This document shows, in pieces, positions 25,535 through 32,592 of a DNA stretch of 59,125 nucleotides. A model generated the notes under the pieces. It did not search any database. It was given only the letters and a program-made list of their open reading frames with translations, and was not told where the DNA came from. The first letter of the stretch is position 1. Each line of letters opens with the position of its first letter. Source of the DNA: an uncultured Collinsella sp. (GTDB taxonomy: Bacteria; Actinomycetota; Coriobacteriia; Coriobacteriales; Coriobacteriaceae). The stretch is from the NCBI GenBank assembly GCA_938005465.1, contig CALLNU010000042.1:1-59125 (forward strand), written 5' to 3'. The translations under genes and the position numbers were made by a program.

Positions 25535-28365
25535 TGGCTGCCAAACTCATCGATCTTTCCTTTACGCTCAACGGCCGCAAGGTCAAGGTTCAGATTGCCC
25601 CCGACACCATGCTCTTTGCGCTGCTGCGCGAGCAGGGTTGCGCGTCGGTGCGCTGTGCCTGCGAAACCACCAACTGCGGCCTGTGCACGGTGTGGCTCGA
25701 CGGCGACCCGGTGCTGAGCTGCTCGGTTCCCGCCGCCCGTGTTGAGGGACACACCATCACCACGCTTGAGGGCCTTAAGGTCGAGTCCGAGGCTCTCGCC
25801 CGTGCGATGGCTGCCGAAGGCGCCGAGCAGTGCGGTTTTTGCGCCCCCGGCCTCATTATGAACGTGCTGGCGCTTGCCCGCGCCGCCAAGGAGGACCCGA
25901 GCCTCGTCGCCACGCGCGAGGAGCTCTCGCGCCAGCTCGCCGGCAACCTGTGCCGTTGCAGCGGCTACGAGAGCCAGCTGCGCGCCATCGTCCGCTTCCT
26001 CAACGAGTCCGGCGTGCAGGTGGGCTTTGAGATGCCCGAGCTGCCGGTCAATAACACCAGCTCCGACGGTGTCTCCTACAAGCAGATCACTCACAAGCAG
26101 CCCAAGAAGGACTCGAAGGCCCTGCTCGAGGGGCGTCCCGTCTACACGGGCGACTTGGTGCCCGCCGGCGCCCTGATCGTCAAGCTCAAGCGCAGCCCGT
26201 ATGCCCGCGCCAAGATCCGCTCCATCGATACGTCGCGTGCCCTGAAGGTGCCTGGCGTGGTGGGCGTCTACACCTACGAGGACGTGCCCAAGCGCCGCTT
26301 TACCATCGCCGGCCAGAGCTATCCGCAGCCTTCGCCCTACGACCGTCTGATTCTTGAGAACCTGGTGCGCTACCAAAACGAGGAGGTGGCGATCGTCGCC
26401 GCCGAGACTGAGGAGGCCGCCGACAAGGCGCTCAAGCTCATCAAGGTCGACTACGAGGTGCTTGAGCCCCTGCTCGACTTTACCCAGGCGCTCGATAACG
26501 ACATCGTGGTCCACCCCGAGGGCGACGTGACCTTTATGTTCCCGCAGGGCGGCGACGTGTCCCGCAACCTGGTGTGCAGCGGTACCAGCGATTTTGGCAA
26601 CCTTGACAAGGCGTTCGCCCAGAGCGACATCGTGTTCACCCGCACCTACACCAGCCAGGCCACGCAGACCGCGCCCATGGAAACCTTCCGCGCCTTCGCG
26701 ACGACCGACGCGTTTGGGCGTATCTCGGTGACCACCTCCACGCAGGTGCCCTTCCACGTGCGCCGCATGGTCGCGCAGTCGCTCGATATCCCGCAGTCGC
26801 AGGTGCAGGTCATTAAGCCGCGCATCGGCGGCGGCTTTGGCTCCAAGCAGACGGGCTGCTGCGAGATCTTCGTGGCGTTCGTTACCCAGCAGACCGGCCG
26901 TCCGAGCTACTGCTGCTACACCCGCGAGGAGACCATCACCGCGGGCAACTCGCGCCACCAGATGCAGATGACCGTTAAGCTGGGCGCCATGAACGACGGC
27001 ACCATCACGGCCATCGACCTGCATACGCTGTCCAACGCCGGCGCCTATGGCGAGCATGCCACCACGACGATCGGCCTTTCGGGCCACAAGAGCCTGCCCA
27101 TCTACAACCACGTGAAGGCGAGCCGCTTTAGCTGGGACGCCGTCTACACCAATACCAACCGTGGCGGTGCGTATCGCGGCTACGGTGCCACCCAGGGCCA
27201 GTTTGCCGTGGAGAGCGCCGTCAACGAGCTCGCCGATATGCTGCACATGGACCCCGCCGACCTGCGCCTTAAGAACATCGTGCGCGAGGGCGAGATCATG
27301 CCGCAGTACTACAACGAGAAGCTCAACGCCTGCGCACTCGACCGCTGCCTGCTGCGCGCGATGGACATGATCGGCTGGCGCGACAAGCCGCTAGCCGTCG
27401 ACCTGGGCGACCGCGTGCGTGCCCTTGGCTGCGCGCTCACCATGCAGGGCTCGGGCATCTCTAACGTGGACATCGCCGGCATCGATATGCGCCTGGAAGA
27501 GGACGGCTTCATTACCATCGGTACCGGCGCCACCGATAACGGCATGGGCGTCGACACGATTCTGGCGCAGATTGCCGCCGAGGAGCTGGGCGTGGAGAGC
27601 TCGCTTATCGTGGTGCGCGGCGTGGACACCGACGTGTCGCCGTTCGACGCCGGCTCGTACGCGAGCTCCGGTACCTACGTGACGGGCCTTGCCGCCAAGA
27701 ACGCCGCGACCGAGCTGCGTGAGAAGATTTGCGCCAAGGCCGCCCAGATGTGGGACGTGGACGCCGCCGACGTGGTCTTCGATGGTCAGTACGTGCGCCT
27801 GTCCGACGAGCGTGCCGCGCGCGAGCAGAACCGTTACCTCACGCTGCGTGACTTTGCCAACCTGTGCGTCAAGAACATCGCGGGCGGCGACGCGCTCACC
27901 TCGCATGCCTCTGCCTGCCTGCCCGTTTCGCCTCCGCCGTTTATGGCCGGCATCGCCGAGGTCGAGGTCGACAAGGCCACCGGCAAGGTGACCGTGGTGG
28001 ACTACGTGGCGGCTGTGGACTGCGGCACCGTTATCAACGAGGCGCTCGCGCGCGTCCAGGCCGAGGGTGGCATTGCCCAGGGTATCGGTCACGCGCTCTA
28101 CGAGATTGTCGAGCACGACGACCGCGGCCGCCTGCGCACCGGCAACTTTATGAGCTACAAGCTGCCCACGCGCCTGGATATCGGCAGCATTCGCGTGGCC
28201 TTTGAGCCGAGTTACGAGCCGACGGGCCCGTTTGGCGCCAAGTCGATCGGCGAGGTCGTCATCAACACGCCGCTCGCCGCCGTGGCCTCGGCCGTGGCAC
28301 ATGCCACCGGACATCAGGTCCGCTCGCTGCCCATCACGCCCGAGAAGGCCCTGCTGGGGGAGTAG
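25534..28365 (+). CDS. Fused 2[2Fe-2S]/Mo catalytic subunit, XdhD-like hydroxylase
   Basis: A 943-residue fusion. Residues about 1-160 form the two [2Fe-2S] domains (CETTNCGLC plus a fourth Cys, then CGFCAPG and CRCSGY). Residues about 190-943 form the molybdopterin catalytic region, with GGGFGSKQ, GGAYRGYGATQGQFA, DAGSYASSGTYVTG and GPFGAKSIGE. The layout and motifs match E. coli XdhD, whose partner is YgfM, and more generally the purine-hydroxylase class linked in many anaerobes to a labile selenium cofactor. The nearby selenium genes fit that idea, but the usual accessory genes (yqeB, yqeC, mocA, selD) are not here. The substrate is uncertain: hypoxanthine, xanthine or another N-heterocycle. 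Confidence 0.85.
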   Translation: MAAKLIDLSFTLNGRKVKVQIAPDTMLFALLREQGCASVRCACETTNCGLCTVWLDGDPVLSCSVPAARVEGHTITTLEGLKVESEALARAMAAEGAEQCGFCAPGLIMNVLALARAAKEDPSLVATREELSRQLAGNLCRCSGYESQLRAIVRFLNESGVQVGFEMPELPVNNTSSDGVSYKQITHKQPKKDSKALLEGRPVYTGDLVPAGALIVKLKRSPYARAKIRSIDTSRALKVPGVVGVYTYEDVPKRRFTIAGQSYPQPSPYDRLILENLVRYQNEEVAIVAAETEEAADKALKLIKVDYEVLEPLLDFTQALDNDIVVHPEGDVTFMFPQGGDVSRNLVCSGTSDFGNLDKAFAQSDIVFTRTYTSQATQTAPMETFRAFATTDAFGRISVTTSTQVPFHVRRMVAQSLDIPQSQVQVIKPRIGGGFGSKQTGCCEIFVAFVTQQTGRPSYCCYTREETITAGNSRHQMQMTVKLGAMNDGTITAIDLHTLSNAGAYGEHATTTIGLSGHKSLPIYNHVKASRFSWDAVYTNTNRGGAYRGYGATQGQFAVESAVNELADMLHMDPADLRLKNIVREGEIMPQYYNEKLNACALDRCLLRAMDMIGWRDKPLAVDLGDRVRALGCALTMQGSGISNVDIAGIDMRLEEDGFITIGTGATDNGMGVDTILAQIAAEELGVESSLIVVRGVDTDVSPFDAGSYASSGTYVTGLAAKNAATELREKICAKAAQMWDVDAADVVFDGQYVRLSDERAAREQNRYLTLRDFANLCVKNIAGGDALTSHASACLPVSPPPFMAGIAEVEVDKATGKVTVVDYVAAVDCGTVINEALARVQAEGGIAQGIGHALYEIVEHDDRGRLRTGNFMSYKLPTRLDIGSIRVAFEPSYEPTGPFGAKSIGEVVINTPLAAVASAVAHATGHQVRSLPITPEKALLGE

Positions 28366-28407
28366 GCGAGGAGCCGCTGTATCTGCTCTTTGCCTAGCCC
28401 GGGGAAA

Positions 28408-28443
28408 CTGCAGCCCACTTTTCGACCGAATTGTGGGCTGCAG
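28408..28443 (+). terminator. 11-bp hairpin after the hydroxylase operon
   Basis: CTGCAGCCCAC (28408-28418) pairs perfectly with GTGGGCTGCAG (28433-28443) across a 14-nt loop. No T-run follows, so it may be a factor-dependent end or an mRNA 3' stabiliser. It lies 43 bp after the stop codon and just before the 28458 palindrome. Confidence 0.5.
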
Positions 28444-28457
28444 AGGATAGCCGATGG

Positions 28458-28540
28458 GGGTAGCTAATTTGGGACGGGGCTTTTTTAGCTACCCCGCTTG
28501 TGGGGGTAGCTAAAAAAGCCCCGTCCCAAATTAGCTACCC
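28458..28540. repeat. 38-bp perfect inverted repeat (GGTAGCTAA element, R1)
   Basis: Two perfectly complementary 38-bp arms (28458-28495 and 28503-28540) are separated by 7 nt. Each arm is itself flanked by GGGTAGCTAA and TTAGCTACCC, so four copies of GGTAGCTAA occur in 83 bp and the sequence can fold as a long hairpin or as two smaller ones. Degenerate copies of the core TTTGGGACGGGGCT recur at 36887, 38335 and 38806, defining a dispersed intergenic family. Confidence 0.9.
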
Positions 28541-28636
28541 TGTTCCGCTGTAACTCGTGGTGAGGTCGTGAGCCTGTAAAAGGTGTGCGTGCGCTTGTCG
28601 TTCGTATCTGCTATCATTCCTACTCTGTGCGCTCAT

Positions 28637-28720
28637 GCGGGCGTGGCGGAATTGGTAGACGCGCCAGATTTAGGTTCTGGTGGGATTCCCGTGAAGGTTC
28701 GAGTCCTTTCGCCCGCACCA
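28637..28720 (+). tRNA. tRNA-Leu (anticodon UAG)
   Basis: An 84-nt tRNA with encoded CCA. Acceptor GCGGGCG (28637-28643) pairs with CGCCCGC (28710-28716). The anticodon stem CCAGA/TCTGG encloses TTTAGGT, anticodon TAG at 28671-28673. The extended variable arm is typical of leucine tRNAs. It decodes CUN codons. Confidence 0.96.
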
Positions 28721-28808
28721 TCGCACCTGCGTCGGCCCTGGTCGTCGCGACACTTTGTTGCATATAGGTACCAGCACCTCAGATAAGCTGGGCAGTATGA
28801 GGAGGAAC

Positions 28809-30110
28809 GTGTTGAACATCACCGCTTCTGACGTCAAGGACGCCAAGCTCACCGCTACGGTCACCATCCCGGCCGCCGACGTCGACGCCGCGATCAAGAA
28901 GGCCTACAAGGACACCGCCAAGAAGTACCGCTTCCCGGGCTTCCGTGCCGGTAAGGCTCCCCGTCCGGTCATCGATTCCGCTCTTGGCGCCGAGGCTACC
29001 CTCGCTCAGGCCACCAACGACCTGATCGCCGCCAACGAGCCCGCCGTCCTCAACGAGCTGGACATCGTCCCCACCAAGAACGGTGACTACAAGGAGCTCG
29101 ACCTCGCCAAGGATCACGAGGATTACACCTTCACCGTCGAGTTCTCCCTGCGTCCTGCTGCCGAGCTCTCCTCCTTCGACGCCGTCGAGATCGAGATGCC
29201 TCCCGCGGAGGTCACCGAGTCCGAGATCAACAACCAGGTCGAGATGCTCCTCAACTACCGTGCCACCTTCGAGGACGTCGAGGGTCGCGCCGTCGAGGCT
29301 GACGACTATGTGACCGTCGACCTCAAGGCCGTCGAGAACGCTGACAACTTCGCCGCCGAGGGCCGCATGCTCATCGCCGGTAGCGACAGCAACCCCGCAG
29401 AGTTCAACGAGGCCCTGATCGGCGCCAACGTTGACGATGTCAAGACCGTCACCTGGACCGATGAGGTCGAGGAGGGCGAGGAGGCCGAGACCCACACCGT
29501 CGAGGTCACCGTCAAGGGCATCAAGGTCCGCAACATCCCCGAGCTCACCGACGAGCTCGTCAAGTCCGACTTTGGCTTTGACAGCATCGACGCTATGCGC
29601 GACGCCATCAAGATCGAGATCGAGCAGGACAAGGCTTCCCGTCTCCCGGCCGAGAAGGAGAACCGTTGCGTCTCCGCTCTCGCCGAGCGCCTGCAGCTCG
29701 AGGAGATGGACGCCGACTACGAGCAGTCCGTCTTTGAGGAGCTTGGCCAGAACTTCCTGTCCAACCTCGCTGCCCGCGGCATGACGCTCGACACCTGGCT
29801 GCCCGCTTCCGGTCTGACCATGGAGCAGTTCATCGGCGACCTGCACAAGCAGGCCAACGACGTTGCCCGTGAGTCCCTGGCTCTTGACGCCCTTGCCCGT
29901 GAGCTCAAGATCGAGGTCACCGAGGACGACATCAACGCCGAGTTCGAGAAGGCCGGCGTCAAGGACGTCGAGGCTTCCAAGGCCGAGTTCATCGCCGATG
30001 GCCGCATGCCTGCCGTCCGCGAGTCCATCCGTCGCTCCAAGGCCGTCGATCATCTGGTCGAGAACGCCAAGGTGACCGAGGTCGACGAGACCGCCAAGGA
30101 CGCCGAGTAA
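28809..30110 (+). CDS. tig: Trigger factor
   Basis: A ribosome-associated chaperone of about 433 residues. The N-terminal ribosome-binding domain carries the GFRAGKAPRPV loop (family signature GFRxGKxP) near residue 45, followed by the peptidyl-prolyl isomerase-like domain (about 150-245) and the long helical C-terminal domain rich in Glu and Lys. The GAGGAGG site at 28799-28805 favours a GTG start at 28809 or TTG at 28812; ATG 28797 would put this site inside the coding region. The gene is followed by clpP and clpX, the tig-clpP-clpX order common in bacteria. Strong codon bias suggests high expression. Confidence 0.94.
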   Translation: MLNITASDVKDAKLTATVTIPAADVDAAIKKAYKDTAKKYRFPGFRAGKAPRPVIDSALGAEATLAQATNDLIAANEPAVLNELDIVPTKNGDYKELDLAKDHEDYTFTVEFSLRPAAELSSFDAVEIEMPPAEVTESEINNQVEMLLNYRATFEDVEGRAVEADDYVTVDLKAVENADNFAAEGRMLIAGSDSNPAEFNEALIGANVDDVKTVTWTDEVEEGEEAETHTVEVTVKGIKVRNIPELTDELVKSDFGFDSIDAMRDAIKIEIEQDKASRLPAEKENRCVSALAERLQLEEMDADYEQSVFEELGQNFLSNLAARGMTLDTWLPASGLTMEQFIGDLHKQANDVARESLALDALARELKIEVTEDDINAEFEKAGVKDVEASKAEFIADGRMPAVRESIRRSKAVDHLVENAKVTEVDETAKDAE

Positions 30111-30186
30111 TTCTCGCCACCTTGCCCGCGAGCGCATGCGTGCGCCCGTGATGGGGTAAAGTTATACACCGGTTATCCGGTTGCTT

Positions 30187-30230
30187 CGTACGGTGCCAGC
30201 CAATGCATAGCATGCGGGCACCGTACGTTT
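30187..30230 (+). terminator. Hairpin between tig and clpP
   Basis: CGTACGGTGCC (30187-30197) pairs with GGCACCGTACG (30217-30227) across a 19-nt loop and is followed by TTTAT. It can act as a partial terminator separating tig from clpPX. The palindrome ACCGGTTATCCGGT just upstream (30168-30181) could be an operator, but no known Clp regulator site was recognised. Confidence 0.55.
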
Positions 30231-30271
30231 ATCTAGAACCAATTTGGTCCGTAAGAGAAATGGAGATGCGT

Positions 30272-30892
30272 ATGATCGCCAAGTTCGATTCCGCCCTCGT
30301 GCCATACGTTATCGAGCAGACGCCGCGCGGCGAGCGCAGCTACGATATCTATTCGCGCCTGCTCAACGACCGCATCATCTTCTTGGGCGAGGAGATCAAC
30401 TCCGTCAGCGCCAACCTGGTCGTTGCCCAGCTGCTGCATCTTGAGAGCCAGGATGCCGAGAAGGATATCTCGCTCTACATCAATTCGCCCGGCGGCGAGG
30501 TCTACTCCGGCCTGGCGATTCTGGACACCATGAACTTCATCAAGCCGCAGGTCTCCACCATCTGCGTCGGTATGGCCGCGTCTATGGCCGCTGTGCTGCT
30601 TTCGGCCGGCGCCAAGGGCAAGCGCTTCTGCCTGCCGCACTCCAAGGTCATGATTCACCAGCCCAGCGGCGGTGCCCAGGGTCAGCAGACCGAGATCGAG
30701 ATCGTTGCCGAGGAGATCAAGAAGACCCGTCGCGAGCTCAACCAGATCCTGTCCGACGCCTCGGGCCAGCCCATCGAGAAGGTCCAGGCCGATACCGAGC
30801 GCGACAACTACCTGACCGCTTCCGAGGCCCTCGACTACGGTCTGATCGACCGTATCGTCACCTCGCGCGATCTCGCCGCGAAGGACGCCTAG
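30272..30892 (+). CDS. clpP: ATP-dependent Clp protease proteolytic subunit
   Basis: A 206-residue serine protease that forms the 14-mer chamber fed by ClpX. The catalytic triad is visible as S104 (GMAASMAAV), H129 (MIHQP) and D178 (DTERDNYL), with the same spacing as E. coli S97, H122 and D171 in the mature enzyme. Other landmarks are INSPGGEVYSG and the handle helix EIVAEEIKKTR. ATG 30272 fits a GGAG six bases upstream; in-frame ATGs at 30260 and 30266 are alternatives. clpX follows 1 bp after the stop. Confidence 0.95.
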   Translation: MIAKFDSALVPYVIEQTPRGERSYDIYSRLLNDRIIFLGEEINSVSANLVVAQLLHLESQDAEKDISLYINSPGGEVYSGLAILDTMNFIKPQVSTICVGMAASMAAVLLSAGAKGKRFCLPHSKVMIHQPSGGAQGQQTEIEIVAEEIKKTRRELNQILSDASGQPIEKVQADTERDNYLTASEALDYGLIDRIVTSRDLAAKDA

Positions 30893-30893
30893 G

Positions 30894-32306
30894 ATGGCAG
30901 GTAACATGCAGGACAACTTTGACGAGAACGGCAACCCCATCCGCTGCTCCTTTTGCGGAAAAGAGCAGGGCCAGGTCCGTCGCCTCGTAAAGGGTCCGAC
31001 CAACATCTTTATCTGTGACGAGTGCGTCGCCGCCTGCTCCGAGATCCTTGAGGAGTCGCTTGCTTCGGACTTTATGGACGCTGCCCGCAACGGCAAGCTG
31101 CCAGGCTTCCTCAACGACCACGGCCAGGCTGCTGGGCAGCCCGCCGTGGACCCCGAGACCGAGGGCTTTGAGCTCGAGGACGACCGCCAGGTCATCACGC
31201 ACGTGCCGACGCCGCACGAGATCTATGACGAGCTTTCGGCCTATGTCATGGGTCAGGAGGACGCCAAGCGCGCTATGTCGGTTGCCGTGTACAACCACTA
31301 TCGCCGCGTGATCGAGGGCGGCGCCGCGGTGTCCGCCCTTGACGAGGCATCGGGCATGGGCGCCCAGTTTAACGATGATATGGACGAGGTGGAGCTCGCC
31401 AAGTCCAACATCCTGCTGCTCGGTCCCACTGGTACCGGCAAGACCCTGTTGGCCCAGACGCTCGCGCGTATCCTCGAGGTGCCGTTTGCCATCGCCGACG
31501 CCACCGCGCTTACCGAGGCCGGCTACGTGGGCGAGGACGTGGAGAACATCCTGCTCAAGCTCATTAATGCTGCCGATGGCGACATTGAGCGCGCGCAGGT
31601 TGGCATTATCTACGTGGACGAGATTGACAAGATCGCCCGCAAGGCCGAGAACCTCTCCATTACCCGCGATGTCTCGGGCGAGGGCGTTCAGCAGGCGCTG
31701 CTTAAGATTCTTGAGGGCACGGTGGCAAGCGTTCCGCCCACCGGCGGCCGCAAGCATCCCCAGCAGGAGCTGCTGCAGATCGACACGACCAACATCCTGT
31801 TCATCTGTGGCGGTGCCTTTGTAGGCCTGGACAAGATCATTGCCGATCGCGTGGGCAACAAGGGCGTGGGCTTTAACTCCGAGATCGCCGGCCCCACCTC
31901 GGTCGACGAGAACGACCTGCTGCGTCAGGTGCTCCCGCAGGACCTCAACGCCTTTGGCATGATCCCCGAGTTTGTGGGACGTACGCCCGTCGTCACCCAG
32001 ACGCAGGCGCTCGACGAGGATGACCTGGTGTCGATCCTGACCGAGCCCAAGAACGCCGTGGTGCGTCAATACCGTAAGATGTTCCAGCTCGAGGACGTTG
32101 AGCTTGAGTTTGAGGATGCCGCCCTGCACGAGATCGCCCGCATGGCGCTCGCCCGCAAGACCGGCGCCCGCGGCCTGCGCTCCATCTGCGAGGACGTGCT
32201 GCAGCAGACAATGTTCGACCTGCCCAGCGAGGAAGGCGTCACCAAGGTCATCGTGACCGAAGCCTCCGTAAAGGGCGAAGAACAGCCCCAGCGCATCTAC
32301 GGGTAA
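30894..32306 (+). CDS. clpX: ATP-dependent protease ATP-binding subunit ClpX
   Basis: A 470-residue AAA+ unfoldase that recognises substrates and feeds ClpP. The N-terminal zinc-binding domain has CSFC (C18, C21) and CDEC (C41, C44). Walker A is GPTGTGKT at 177-184 and Walker B is IIYVDEIDKIA. The loop LEGTVASVPPTGGRKHP carries the pore and subunit-interface residues, and sensor 2 lies in KTGARGLRS. The linker between the zinc domain and AAA+ module is acidic and somewhat longer than in E. coli (424 aa). Adjacent to clpP in one unit, with a strong terminator after it. Confidence 0.96.
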   Translation: MAGNMQDNFDENGNPIRCSFCGKEQGQVRRLVKGPTNIFICDECVAACSEILEESLASDFMDAARNGKLPGFLNDHGQAAGQPAVDPETEGFELEDDRQVITHVPTPHEIYDELSAYVMGQEDAKRAMSVAVYNHYRRVIEGGAAVSALDEASGMGAQFNDDMDEVELAKSNILLLGPTGTGKTLLAQTLARILEVPFAIADATALTEAGYVGEDVENILLKLINAADGDIERAQVGIIYVDEIDKIARKAENLSITRDVSGEGVQQALLKILEGTVASVPPTGGRKHPQQELLQIDTTNILFICGGAFVGLDKIIADRVGNKGVGFNSEIAGPTSVDENDLLRQVLPQDLNAFGMIPEFVGRTPVVTQTQALDEDDLVSILTEPKNAVVRQYRKMFQLEDVELEFEDAALHEIARMALARKTGARGLRSICEDVLQQTMFDLPSEEGVTKVIVTEASVKGEEQPQRIYG

Positions 32307-32328
32307 ACCAGCCTAAAACGTGTTTGCA

Positions 32329-32365
32329 AATAGCCTCCGACCACCCGCGGTCGGAGGCTATTTTA
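32329..32365 (+). terminator. Intrinsic terminator of clpPX
   Basis: AATAGCCTCCGACC (32329-32342) pairs perfectly with GGTCGGAGGCTATT (32349-32362), followed by further T and AT-rich sequence. Confidence 0.9.
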
Positions 32366-32456
32366 TATATACGCAATAACCCCAACTACCTGTGTTATTC
32401 TGTGTGTTTGTTTAAGCCTCAGCGAAGTCATTCAGACTGAAGTAAGCGATACCTAA

Positions 32457-32572
32457 GGGGAGGAATGTAGGCCCGATTTTCGTAGATTCCGCACGAGCCG
32501 AAGACCACTTAATGTGGTCTTCGAGCGAGCCCAGGACTTGACCGAGCGAAAATCGGGCCTACATTCCTCCCC
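32457..32572. repeat. Nested 26-bp inverted repeat in the valS leader
   Basis: Perfect 26-bp arms at 32457-32482 and 32547-32572 enclose 64 nt, inside which GAAGACCAC (32500-32508) pairs with GTGGTCTTC (32514-32522). The element ends 8 bp before the valS ribosome-binding site, so in the mRNA it would form a long branched stem beside the start codon. No T-box consensus is present. It could be a mobile-type palindromic repeat, a regulatory leader, or both. Confidence 0.88.
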
Positions 32573-32592
32573 GACGGGCAAGGGAGAGATAT

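Noticed and set aside
32380..32592. T-box riboswitch upstream of valS, and similarly upstream of thrS (43302-43597)
   Set aside because: No T-box consensus (GGGTGG-NACCGCG-like) is present in either leader.
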